Source: Chloroflexota bacterium
GTDB taxonomy: Bacteria > Chloroflexota > Anaerolineae > Anaerolineales > UBA11579
DNA: 11,429 bases
Assembly: GCA_030610225.1 (NCBI GenBank)
Contig: JAUWSD010000015.1
Coordinates: forward strand, 1-11,429
Direction of reading: 5' to 3'
Shown: positions 1 through 6,123 of the stretch, in pieces
Position numbering within the stretch: the first letter of the stretch is position 1
How the letters are laid out: every line of letters starts with the position of its first letter
Position numbers and translations under genes: made by a program
Notes under the pieces: model-generated
The model's input: the letters and a program-made list of their open reading frames with translations, nothing else
Told to the model about the DNA's origin: nothing
Databases searched by the model: none

Positions 1-62
1 ATAAGCTGTCGGTGATGGGGACTATAGCGTGCGTGGACAGGGCATTGAAAATATTTGAATAA
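1..62 (+). CDS. 3' end of an unidentified gene (partial)
   Basis: The frame starting at base 3 is open from the window edge to a TAA at 60-62 and encodes about 19 residues ending in VDRALKIFE. It is followed within 20 bases by a strong terminator, as expected for the end of a plus-strand gene. Another frame (bases 5-58, TGA) is also open, so the frame choice rests only on its more ordinary amino-acid composition. I cannot name the product from so few residues. Confidence 0.35.
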   Translation, partial: KLSVMGTIACVDRALKIFE

Positions 63-79
63 GGAATTCATGTTAATCG

Positions 80-113
80 AAAAAGCCCCCACTCAACTTT
101 GGGGGCTTTTTCT
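80..113. terminator. Bidirectional intrinsic terminator
   Basis: A perfect 11-bp inverted repeat (AAAAAGCCCCC at 80-90 and GGGGGCTTTTT at 101-111) surrounds a 10-nt loop. The GC core is flanked by A and T runs, so it gives a U tract on either strand. It lies between the end of the plus-strand partial gene and the end of the minus-strand dsrE-like gene, which converge here, and it probably ends both transcripts. Confidence 0.88.
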
Positions 114-130
114 TTAAACAAGGAGAGTTG

Positions 131-622
131 CTAGATAAATATAATGTTCGAACCTTCAGAGATATCCATGAATTCCATAGCGCCCAACATTACAGCGCCA
201 TCGATCAGGTCTTTTTCTTTCAAGTTCATCATATCCATTGACATCTTACAGCCGTACACATTTGCGCCAGCGTCAACTATCATTTCCATAAATTCCGGGA
301 TTGGCGGGAAATCAAGTTTCTTGATCTCATTATTCATCATCCAGGTGGCAACATGTGACATCCCGGGCAGCATACCCAACCATGTTGGGATCTTGAGCCA
401 GGGAGCATATGGCGCCATGGAGAAGGCGGGATTTCCAATAGAGGAAATATTGATCTTATTGATCTTTTTCTTGTTGACAAGGTCCAAGCCCCAAAAAGTG
501 AAGAACATATGCACTTCTCTACCAGTCATCCTTGCAGCGTTAGCAAGAATAAGTGGGGGATAAGCCATGTCGAGGGAACCCTTTGAAGCGATCAGGCATA
601 ATTTTCTTGGTTGATCTGTCAT
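131..622 (-). CDS. DsrE/DsrF/DrsH-like (DsrE2-type) sulfur carrier protein
   Basis: This encodes a small (163 aa) protein of the DsrE-like superfamily, whose members carry sulfane sulfur as a cysteine persulfide or help in its transfer. The N-terminus has the family pattern: a beta strand with Cys9, then SKGSLDMAYPPL (13-24), then strand VHMFFTFWGLDL (37-48). A second conserved-type cysteine, Cys125, sits in YGCKMSMDMM. The Cys125 context matches the family's active cysteine; I infer that it bears the persulfide. The frame is open back to 715, but I chose the ATG at 622 because AGGAG lies just upstream and homology-like sequence begins there. The upstream residues only shadow the end of tusE. 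It is the last gene of the sqr operon, 16 bp after the tusE-like gene. It may be cytosolic or membrane-associated: residues 62-95 are hydrophobic and Met/Pro-rich, but there is no clear transmembrane helix. Confidence 0.85.
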   Translation of the reverse strand: MTDQPRKLCLIASKGSLDMAYPPLILANAARMTGREVHMFFTFWGLDLVNKKKINKINISSIGNPAFSMAPYAPWLKIPTWLGMLPGMSHVATWMMNNEIKKLDFPPIPEFMEMIVDAGANVYGCKMSMDMMNLKEKDLIDGAVMLGAMEFMDISEGSNIIFI

Positions 623-638
623 TGAATTTCTCCTGTTT

Positions 639-950
639 CTAGATGCATCCTGTAGGTTTTGGCAGGCCAGCGATCTTTGCTGCGATCTTTGCCGCGCCGC
701 CCGGGAATAAAGCATAAAGCTCTTTTGTGTTTACATCTGTTTGTTTTGTGATCTTTCTCAGTGAGGGCGCATCGCCATCGCTGTTGAATACATCCCTTGA
801 AAAATTGATCACGATCCAGTGCCGATCTGTGAGAGTGATCCCAAGATCACCTGCGATCGAACTTCCAATCTCTTCTGTCCAAGCCGAATTATCCACCATA
901 AATCCATCGGCATCCCATTCCAGGTTTTCGAGTACTAATTTTTCAGACAT
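639..950 (-). CDS. tusE: TusE/DsrC-like sulfur relay protein (single C-terminal Cys)
   Basis: This 103-aa protein belongs to the TusE/DsrC/DsvC family. It has the family's LTDxHWxVINF motif (residues 40-50), an APSLRK segment (61-66), and the flexible C-terminal arm AGLPKPTGC with Cys102 as the penultimate residue (CysA). True DsrC of dissimilatory sulfite reduction carries a second cysteine 11 residues earlier. Here that position is Ala91, so the protein cannot form the CysA-CysB trisulfide or disulfide known for DsrC. It is TusE-type: a persulfide carrier that takes sulfur on Cys102 and hands it on. AAGGAG lies 7 bases upstream of the ATG. It sits 18 bp after the DUF1641 gene and 16 bp before the dsrE-like gene, a natural donor or acceptor partner. 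The symbol tusE reflects the cysteine pattern; involvement in tRNA 2-thiolation is not shown, as no tusBCD or mnmA is seen here. Confidence 0.9.
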   Translation of the reverse strand: MSEKLVLENLEWDADGFMVDNSAWTEEIGSSIAGDLGITLTDRHWIVINFSRDVFNSDGDAPSLRKITKQTDVNTKELYALFPGGAAKIAAKIAGLPKPTGCI

Positions 951-968
951 TTAAATCTCCTTAGATAT

Positions 969-1613
969 TTATCCTGCACCTACTGCTTCCAGCAGGCTTA
1001 ACATTTTTGATAATCCTTTGCGAACATCCGGGTCCCGCATCTTGCCAAGTATCTGCATCATTGATGGGGGATTCTCATCCTGTTCGTTTTGCATTAGTGC
1101 GTCCAAGGCTCTGTCTGCCAAACCAATTACTTCTGGCTGTGTGATCTTCTTGGCAGTTTTCATCATAGGACCGATGTTGTCTGCAAGTTGATCCATTCCA
1201 GCTTCATCAAATTCCTCAACTACACGATCCATTAACTTGATGCTTTGATTGGCAAATCTGAAATAACCTTTTCTTTCGAACTCGTCCAACTTTTCAATAG
1301 TGGATGAGAATATTTGTTTTCCTAATATATTTATCTCATCAGCCATCCCCATCAGGGCTTCGAGATGATTGAGCGTTTTGATCAATAACTTGGTGTCACG
1401 AAGAACCCTTTTCAACAGGAAGAGGAGGTCCTCACCGCTGAATTCGGTGCCTATCTCAGCCAGCTCATCGATCGAAATCTTGATCATCTGGTTGGCGATA
1501 GGGATCAGGTCATCCTTCAGTTCATCGAAAGCCTGCTGACGTTTTTGCTGTTCTTCAAAGTAAGCAACCAGACCGTCAACTTTTTCATTCAGGAGAGCGA
1601 GATCGTTTTCCAT
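969..1613 (-). CDS. DUF1641 family protein, SQR-associated
   Basis: This 214-aa, highly charged, mostly helical protein contains no cysteine. The C-terminal part (about 160-214) has the DUF1641 signature: LADRALDALMQ, then a polar linker, then MRDPDVRKGLSKMLSLLEAVG. The first 45 residues look like an amphipathic or coiled-coil helix (ENDLALLNEKVDGLVAYFEE...). The biochemical role of DUF1641 is unknown to me. From memory, members occur beside sulfide:quinone oxidoreductases and formate dehydrogenase-like genes (B. subtilis YjgD). The start codon lies one base after the sqr stop codon (TAG-C-ATG), with an AGGAA ribosome site inside sqr. This means translation is probably coupled to sqr and the proteins made in fixed ratio. 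I infer an accessory, assembly or quinone-side partner of SQR rather than a sulfur carrier, because there is no thiol. Confidence 0.85.
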   Translation of the reverse strand: MENDLALLNEKVDGLVAYFEEQQKRQQAFDELKDDLIPIANQMIKISIDELAEIGTEFSGEDLLFLLKRVLRDTKLLIKTLNHLEALMGMADEINILGKQIFSSTIEKLDEFERKGYFRFANQSIKLMDRVVEEFDEAGMDQLADNIGPMMKTAKKITQPEVIGLADRALDALMQNEQDENPPSMMQILGKMRDPDVRKGLSKMLSLLEAVGAG

Positions 1614-1614
1614 G

Positions 1615-2850
1615 CTATTGCCACTTTCCTGCCATGCTCATCTGGGACTCGAAGGGCAGCTCACCGCCTTTGAGAAGCACATTCCAGTACAGCCAGCGGA
1701 AGGTCATCTTGCCCCAGTGATTGGCCGCAGATTCCTGGAGGAGGGAGAAAGGCCCAAATCCGGGGAGGGGGTACTTCCCTGGGAGCGGTTCAACATCATA
1801 GTTGAAATCGATCAGGATACCTTTATCAAATCCGGATTCGATGAAACAGTTTGCATGTCCATCAAAATGTGGAAGTGGTTCAAGTCCTTCGATCGCGCGC
1901 AGAATATTTTCAATCACCACATCAAGCATAAAGTGTGCGACTGAACCGGCTTTTGAAGCGGGGACATTCCCAGCATCGCCGATGATCCAGACGTTTTCCC
2001 ATTTCTTGGTTTGGAGGGTGTTCTTATGTGTTGGCACGAAATTCAATTCATCACCCATGTTTGACCGCTCAATCACTTCTGCTCCCATATTTGTCGGTAC
2101 GGAGATCAGGAGGTCGTAATCGAGTTCTTTCTGATCGTATGACATGATCTTATTCTTGCCGGCATCAACTTCTGAGATGTTGAAATCCGGTAATAGTGAG
2201 ATGCCTTTCTTTTCGAGGAAATCACCAAGGATCGATGACGCTCTAGGTTTGGTGAAAGCTCCTGGAAGAGGAGTGGCGTATACGATCTCAACTTTGTCGC
2301 GAATACCTCTTTCTGTGAAGAACCAGTCCGCTAGGAAAAGGAATTCCAGCGGGGCAACAGGGCATTTGATGGGCATCTCTGTCACATTCAAAACCATGCG
2401 GCCGCCTTTCCAGTATTTCAGGAAATTGCTCAGCTTTGTAGCGCCATCGACCGTGTAGAAGTCAAAAATATTCTTCTGCCATCCACCGCCGTCAAGCAAA
2501 CCTTCAGTTTCTTCAGGATGGATATGGCTTCCAGTTGCGATCACTAAATGGTCGTAATTGATAACCTGATTGTTCTTTGCTAGTTTGACCCTGTTCTTCT
2601 CCGGTTCGATCAGTTCAATATCTGAATAGATGAAATCAACATTCTGGGGAAAGAAATCCCTCTTTGGTTTGATCACATCGGAAGGGGAGTATATCTGGAA
2701 AGGGATAAAAAGGAACCCAGGCTGGTAGTAATGGTTCTCATCCTTATCAACAAGGATGATCTTCCATTCCTGCATATCCAATGCTTGTGCCATTTTATTG
2801 GCCACCATTGTGCCGCCAGTTCCAGCTCCGAGAATTAACAATGTTTTCAT
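1615..2850 (-). CDS. sqr: Sulfide:quinone oxidoreductase (SQR family flavoprotein)
   Basis: This 411-aa FAD-dependent disulfide-reductase-like enzyme oxidises sulfide at the cytoplasmic membrane and passes electrons to quinone. Its N-terminus is a Rossmann GAGTGG (8-13) for FAD. ATGSH (105-109) is the second nucleotide-binding element and GDAGNVPASKAGSVAH (291-306) the FAD-contact motif. Cys163 in KCPVAPLEF and Cys335 in NCFIESG correspond to the two redox cysteines that bridge sulfur in SQRs. The third cysteine of A. ferrooxidans-type enzymes (around residue 128) is absent, and these two are the only cysteines. The C-terminal segment 376-396 is aromatic and amphipathic, as expected for membrane and quinone attachment. 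GGAG lies 11 bases before the ATG, and the gene starts 19 bp after arsR. Flavocytochrome c sulfide dehydrogenase is less likely because no heme subunit or export signal is present. The exact SQR type and substrate (sulfide or another sulfur species) cannot be fixed from sequence alone. Confidence 0.88.
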   Translation of the reverse strand: MKTLLILGAGTGGTMVANKMAQALDMQEWKIILVDKDENHYYQPGFLFIPFQIYSPSDVIKPKRDFFPQNVDFIYSDIELIEPEKNRVKLAKNNQVINYDHLVIATGSHIHPEETEGLLDGGGWQKNIFDFYTVDGATKLSNFLKYWKGGRMVLNVTEMPIKCPVAPLEFLFLADWFFTERGIRDKVEIVYATPLPGAFTKPRASSILGDFLEKKGISLLPDFNISEVDAGKNKIMSYDQKELDYDLLISVPTNMGAEVIERSNMGDELNFVPTHKNTLQTKKWENVWIIGDAGNVPASKAGSVAHFMLDVVIENILRAIEGLEPLPHFDGHANCFIESGFDKGILIDFNYDVEPLPGKYPLPGFGPFSLLQESAANHWGKMTFRWLYWNVLLKGGELPFESQMSMAGKWQ

Positions 2851-2869
2851 AAAGTAAAAAACTCCAAAT

Positions 2870-3217
2870 TTATATATCTGTGTTCATTGCCTTTGTTGCA
2901 GTTTTTGCCAACTCACTTTTTGATTCAAGTGATTCTGCTAATACTGCACGCAGAAGATCTAAAGCTTTTATGATCCTTCGATCTATCAGACTATAGATCA
3001 TCGCTTTACCGTCCCTTGTTGCAGCTACTAACCCGCAGTCCCTCAATATTTTTAAATGCCTTGAGACTGTAGGTTGGGGTGTTTCCAGAGCTTCTGCCAA
3101 TTCTGAAACGTTAGTTGGATATTCTGCTAATTTATAGAGGATCAGGATTCTTTTTGGGTCCGCAATGCCGCTGCATACATTAGCATGTAGGCGATAGACT
3201 TCTTCTTTTAATGTCAT
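2870..3217 (-). CDS. ArsR/SmtB-family transcriptional repressor of the sqr operon
   Basis: This is a 115-aa winged-helix regulator. The recognition region is VSELAEALETPQPTVSRHLKILRDCGLV (37-64), followed by the wing (about 65-77). The start at 3217 is preceded by AAGGAG; the frame runs 16 codons further to 3265, but those codons cover the operator and have no ribosome site. It is the first gene of the operon, so it is probably autoregulated and derepressed by a sulfur signal. It has two cysteines: Cys15 (HANVCSGIADP), ahead of the first core helix, and Cys61 at the end of the recognition helix. The ELCVCDL metal site of ArsR/SmtB is absent. The cysteine pair of the persulfide sensors SqrR/BigR is also missing: the first position is Tyr28. 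Ligand sensing is therefore unsettled. A sulfane-sulfur role is inferred from the neighbours only. Confidence 0.87.
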   Translation of the reverse strand: MTLKEEVYRLHANVCSGIADPKRILILYKLAEYPTNVSELAEALETPQPTVSRHLKILRDCGLVAATRDGKAMIYSLIDRRIIKALDLLRAVLAESLESKSELAKTATKAMNTDI

Positions 3218-3247
3218 ATCAATTTGCTCCTTTTCTCTATTCTTATA

Positions 3248-3271
3248 ACATATGCACATATACACATATGT
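3248..3271. promoter_or_regulatory. Candidate ArsR operator: three tandem octamers
   Basis: ACATAT occurs three times in direct repeat at exactly 8-bp spacing (3248, 3256, 3264), followed by GC, AC and GT respectively. The outer copies also form a palindrome (ACATATG and CATATGT). The block begins about 10 bp downstream of the operon's -10 box, that is, at the expected transcription start, and lies 30 bp before the arsR start codon. That is a usual place for an ArsR-family repressor to block transcription. Confidence 0.6.
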
Positions 3272-3281
3272 AATTAGTGAA

Positions 3282-3309
3282 ATTATACATTATTACTGCG
3301 ATTAATCAA
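3282..3309 (-). promoter_or_regulatory. Promoter of the arsR-sqr operon
   Basis: On the minus strand, TTGATT (3309-3304) is followed by a 16-bp spacer and a perfect TATAAT (3287-3282). Transcription would start near 3275, giving a leader of about 58 nt before the arsR ATG. The repeat operator lies immediately downstream of the start site. Confidence 0.7.
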
Positions 3310-3381
3310 TGGTATAAGTGTCCCTAATGGAAACAGGCATTTGACCTATATAAAAATTATCCGGTTTCCGGGTGATATTGG

Positions 3382-3409
3382 TTGATAGCTTTGGCAGTTA
3401 TGCTATAAT
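3382..3409 (+). promoter_or_regulatory. Promoter of aspS (extended -10)
   Basis: TTGATA (3382-3387), a 16-bp spacer and TATAAT (3404-3409) form the promoter. TGC just before the -10 makes it an extended -10 (TGnTATAAT). The start would be near 3416, leaving a leader of about 167 nt before aspS, long enough to hold regulatory structure. Confidence 0.75.
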
Positions 3410-3470
3410 TCAAAATTATGTTTAAAGGCCTATACTTAAGATCAAATAATAATGATATGGTTAGGGCTAG

Positions 3471-3544
3471 GGCAGAAATATAGAATTCTGCCTGAATGAT
3501 GAAAAGACGCCCGACGCCAACATAAATGCGACGGGCTTTTCTTT
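3471..3544 (+). promoter_or_regulatory. aspS leader hairpins with terminator-like element
   Basis: Two hairpins lie between the aspS promoter and the gene. The first has a 7-bp stem (GGCAGAA 3471-3477 with TTCTGCC 3486-3492). The second (GCCCGACGC 3509-3517 with GCGACGGGC 3528-3536, one A-A mismatch) is followed by TTTTCTTT (3537-3544) and has the look of an intrinsic terminator on the plus strand. Because the only upstream neighbour is divergent, the terminator can only act on the aspS transcript itself. This suggests attenuation or a short leader RNA. I see no T-box AGGGTGG element, and a possible nine-codon ORF at 3496-3525 has no ribosome site and no Asp codon. Confidence 0.5.
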
Positions 3545-3582
3545 GTAAATAAATAATCTCGATTTGAGATTTGGAGGATCGA

Positions 3583-5361
3583 ATGCATAAAACTCATACT
3601 TGTGGTGAACTGCGAAATACAAATGCAGGTGAACAGGTAACTTTGGCTGGATGGGTGAACAGAAGGCGAGATCACGGTGGATTGATCTTCATTGATCTGC
3701 GGGACCGATTTGGGCTAGTACAGCTGGTAGCAGATCCGGTTGATTCCCCGGAAGCACATGCCGCTCTTGAACCCGTAAGAAACGAATGGGTATTGCAAAT
3801 AATTGGAAAGGTTCGTAACAGACCTGACGAAATGGTCAATCCAGATCTTGAAACCGGAGCAATCGAAATTGAAGTTGAGAAGGTGAATATTCTTAACGAA
3901 GCAAAGACGCCTCCATTTATGATCAATAAAGAAGAAGATATCGATGAGAATTTAAGACTTAAATACCGCTATCTTGACCTTCGCCGTGAACGTATGAGCA
4001 AGAACATAGTCCTGCGCCACAAAGCAATTAAATTCATCCGTGATTATTTGGATGATCAGGGATTCATCGAAGTAGAGACTCCAATCCTTTTCAAGACCAC
4101 TCCTGAAGGGGCCAGGGATTATCTGGTTCCCTCCAGAGTTCACCCTGGAAAAGTATATGCATTGCCGCAGTCCCCTCAACAGCTGAAGCAGCTCCTGATG
4201 GTTGCTGGTGTTGAGAAATATTTCCAGATCGCACGCTGTTTCCGTGATGAAGATCAGCGCGGAGACCGCCAACCTGAATTCACACAGCTTGACCTTGAGA
4301 TGTCATTCGTTGAGCGTGAGGATGTAATGGAATTGACTGAGGAAATGTTCTCCGCAATGGTTTTGAAGCTGGCACCTGAGAAAAAGATGCTGCAGACACC
4401 ATGGCCAGTGTTTACATATAAAGAAGTAATGAATAGATTTGGTTCAGATAAACCAGATATTCGTTTTGGACTTGAATTGGTAGATATAGCTGATGTTGCT
4501 GAAGGATGCGGCTTTGGTGTATTTGAAAATACTCTTAAGAGCGGAGGATCTGTCCGCGGAATAAACGCTAAAGGTTTGGGCGGATACAGCAGGAAAAAGA
4601 TCGATGCATTGACTGAATACGTAAAACAATTCAAAGCAAAAGGTTTGGCTTATCTGGCGGTCACACATGAAAATGAAGTGAGATCTTCATTTGCCAAGTT
4701 CCTGTCAGAAGATAAATTGAAGGCATTGAAAGAAAAGATGGGTGCTGAATCTGGAGATCTTTTGCTATTTGTGGCAGATAAAGAAGAGGTTGTGTTCGAT
4801 GCTCTGGGCAGACTAAGAATTCATCTTGGAGACATCCTGGAACTGAGAGATCCCAATATCCTGGCATTCTGCTGGGTGATCGATTTCCCGTTTGCATTCT
4901 GGAGTGAGGAAGAACAGCGCTGGGATCCCAGCCACCATCTCTTCACATCACCGATGCCGGAAGATAAACATCTGATCGATACAGAACCAGAGAATATGCG
5001 TGGGACGCAGTATGACCTGGCGCTGAATAACTATGAGGTCGCTGGTGGTTCGATCAGGATCCACGAGCCTGAGCTGCAGGAAAAAGTCTTCAAGTTGATC
5101 GGGCTGGATCCTGAAGTGGCACGAGAAAGATTTGGGCATATGCTGGAAGCTTTTGAGTACGGCGCACCACCTCATGGCGGTATAGCTCCTGGGATTGATC
5201 GTTTAGTGATGATCCTGGCCGGTGAGGATAATATCCGCGAGGTGATCGCATTCCCCAAGAATCAAGCGGCTCGTGACCTGATGGCAGATGCGCCTTCAGA
5301 TGTAACAGATGAACAGTATAAGGATCTTCATATCAAACACGATATTAAGAAAGAAGACTAA
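3583..5361 (+). CDS. aspS: Aspartyl-tRNA synthetase, predicted non-discriminating
   Basis: This class II bacterial-type synthetase (592 aa, the usual length) charges tRNA-Asp, and probably tRNA-Asn, with aspartate. Its N-terminal OB-fold binds the anticodon (about 1-105). Motif 1 lies around 155-185 (IEVETP, TPEGARDYLVPSR). Motif 2 is FRDED (220-224) with PEFTQLDLE. The GAD insertion domain follows (about 290-420). Motif 3 is GIAPGIDR (about 533-540), with FPKNQ after it. Residue 31 is His in RRRDHGGLIF, where discriminating enzymes such as E. coli have Leu; His there is a recognised mark of non-discriminating AspRS, which works with GatCAB to make Asn-tRNA. The start is ATG 3583, with GGAGG five bases upstream; the in-frame TTG at 3571 is part of the ribosome site region and is rejected. 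The gene stands alone between its own promoter and terminator. Confidence 0.97.
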   Translation: MHKTHTCGELRNTNAGEQVTLAGWVNRRRDHGGLIFIDLRDRFGLVQLVADPVDSPEAHAALEPVRNEWVLQIIGKVRNRPDEMVNPDLETGAIEIEVEKVNILNEAKTPPFMINKEEDIDENLRLKYRYLDLRRERMSKNIVLRHKAIKFIRDYLDDQGFIEVETPILFKTTPEGARDYLVPSRVHPGKVYALPQSPQQLKQLLMVAGVEKYFQIARCFRDEDQRGDRQPEFTQLDLEMSFVEREDVMELTEEMFSAMVLKLAPEKKMLQTPWPVFTYKEVMNRFGSDKPDIRFGLELVDIADVAEGCGFGVFENTLKSGGSVRGINAKGLGGYSRKKIDALTEYVKQFKAKGLAYLAVTHENEVRSSFAKFLSEDKLKALKEKMGAESGDLLLFVADKEEVVFDALGRLRIHLGDILELRDPNILAFCWVIDFPFAFWSEEEQRWDPSHHLFTSPMPEDKHLIDTEPENMRGTQYDLALNNYEVAGGSIRIHEPELQEKVFKLIGLDPEVARERFGHMLEAFEYGAPPHGGIAPGIDRLVMILAGEDNIREVIAFPKNQAARDLMADAPSDVTDEQYKDLHIKHDIKKED

Positions 5362-5376
5362 AACAAAGCATGAAAT

Positions 5377-5408
5377 AAAAGACGGATGAGTGATCATCCG
5401 TCTTTTTT
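5377..5408 (+). terminator. aspS terminator
   Basis: A perfect 12-bp stem (AAAAGACGGATG 5377-5388 with CATCCGTCTTTT 5395-5406) and a 6-nt loop are followed by more T. It lies 16 bp after the aspS stop. The A run on the other side means it may also stop the convergent Nudix transcript. Confidence 0.92.
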
Positions 5409-5455
5409 ATTATGACAGAACAAAGTTCCGTTTAATAAAACATGGAAATTTTTTC

Positions 5456-5869
5456 TCAGGTTTTATTAATATAAGGCATTGCTCTTCGAACCCATTCCTT
5501 CTCAGGCTCATAAGTCAGCAATTCAAGCGCTTCATCCGTAGAAACCCACCTGGGTTCGAACTGGTCTTCTGGTTGACCCTCTGTTGAATCGGATGATAAT
5601 TCCATCAAATAGAAATATTCTGTGCGATTGAAGTGATATCCTTTAAAGTCAAATTCAACTACTTGAGTCCCGAGGTTGGCCACTATCTCCAAACCTGAGA
5701 GTCCGCTTTCTTCCTCAACTTCCCGCAGGGCAGCTTCCTGGGCTGATTCTCCCAGATCAATATGGCCTTTGGGAAGGCGTATTTCATTACGTTTTGGACG
5801 CATTAAAATCAGGATATTGCCCTTGTTTATTACTATTCCACCACCAGCTTGATACTTATTTTCTTTCAT
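5456..5869 (-). CDS. Nudix hydrolase
   Basis: This 137-aa single-domain Nudix protein hydrolyses a nucleoside diphosphate linked to another group. A complete Nudix box spans residues 35-57: Gly35, Glu41, Arg49-Glu50, Glu53-Glu54 and Gly56 all fit GX5EX7REUXEEXGU and give the metal-binding glutamates. PKG before the box and the short length resemble Ap4A or (d)NTP-type house-cleaning Nudix proteins, but the substrate cannot be assigned. No good Shine-Dalgarno precedes the ATG at 5869. The start is kept because the next upstream in-frame region is non-coding and the family fold begins within a few residues. It is monocistronic and converges on aspS, with the 6S RNA gene divergent upstream. Confidence 0.9.
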   Translation of the reverse strand: MKENKYQAGGGIVINKGNILILMRPKRNEIRLPKGHIDLGESAQEAALREVEEESGLSGLEIVANLGTQVVEFDFKGYHFNRTEYFYLMELSSDSTEGQPEDQFEPRWVSTDEALELLTYEPEKEWVRRAMPYINKT

Positions 5870-5903
5870 AATCTACTATTTTGGACCAATTTATCAGGTT
5901 TTT

Positions 5904-5909
5904 ATTATA
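5904..5909 (-). promoter_or_regulatory. Possible -10 box for the Nudix gene
   Basis: TATAAT occurs on the minus strand 35 bp before the Nudix start codon. No convincing -35 hexamer is seen at the right distance, so this is a weak call. Confidence 0.35.
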
Positions 5910-5930
5910 CTATCCAGCCTAAATATTTCA

Positions 5931-5939
5931 TGGTATAAA
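5931..5939 (+). promoter_or_regulatory. Extended -10 promoter of the 6S RNA gene
   Basis: TGGTATAAA (TGnTATAAA) ends 11 bases before the first paired base of the predicted 6S RNA at 5951, so the transcript would begin around 5946-5951. The -35 region (near 5911) is poor, as is tolerable with an extended -10. Confidence 0.5.
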
Positions 5940-5950
5940 GACATTATAAA

Positions 5951-6121
5951 GACCCTACTGTGTTCGCGATGTGACCACTCGGTTTTGAGCCAACACTAAA
6001 AAATCGGAACCCTTATTCGCGATTGCGATGCGATAGGCTTGAGCCAAGGCAAAGCGTCGGAGCGGGTTCCAGACCTGCGTATGCAGGTTCAAAACTTAGT
6101 CACACACGGCATGGTGGGGTC
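5951..6121 (+). ncRNA. ssrS: 6S RNA (RNA polymerase-binding regulatory RNA)
   Basis: The RNA mimics an open promoter and binds the housekeeping RNA polymerase holoenzyme. The ends pair in a closing stem (GACCCTAC 5951-5958 with GTGGGGTC 6114-6121, one G-U). Next comes an internal loop with the typical TGTTCGC (5961-5967) opposite CGGCAT (6107-6112), the same pair of motifs as in E. coli 6S. A second stem follows (TGTGAC 5970-5975 with GTCACA 6099-6104). TTTTGAGCC (5983-5991) lies on the 5' side of the large central bubble, matching the conserved TGAGCC. On its 3' side is a small hairpin (CCTGC 6074-6078 with GCAGG 6083-6087). The apical arm is closed by GGAACCC 6006-6012 with GGGTTCC 6064-6070. 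The length, about 171 nt, is close to the usual 180. It occupies an otherwise empty 318-bp gap and is GC-richer than its surroundings. The exact ends are inferred from pairing. Confidence 0.85.
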
Positions 6122-6123
6122 CG

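Noticed and set aside
144..563. Plus-strand open frame opposite the dsrE-like gene, and similar antisense frames over sqr, aspS and GH31
   Set aside because: No ribosome sites or recognisable family features; they mirror real genes on the other strand.
623..715. N-terminal extension of the dsrE-like gene to 715
   Set aside because: It overlaps the end of the tusE-like gene, is Arg/Gln-rich with no family similarity, and the ATG at 622 has a proper ribosome site.
1615..2850. Flavocytochrome c sulfide dehydrogenase instead of SQR
   Set aside because: No export signal and no cytochrome subunit nearby; the C-terminal amphipathic segment and cysteine pair fit SQR.
3218..3265. Sixteen extra codons at the start of arsR
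   Set aside because: They cover the candidate operator and lack a ribosome site; AAGGAG precedes the ATG at 3217.
3248..3271. Start of a CRISPR or larger tandem repeat array
   Set aside because: There are only three 8-bp units without spacers; position at the start site fits an operator better.
3496..3525. Nine-codon leader peptide ahead of aspS
   Set aside because: It has no ribosome site and no Asp codons, and it lies partly within the terminator stem; too weak to call.
3410..3582. T-box riboswitch in the aspS leader
   Set aside because: No AGGGTGGNACCGCG element, no specifier-loop arrangement, and the leader is too short.
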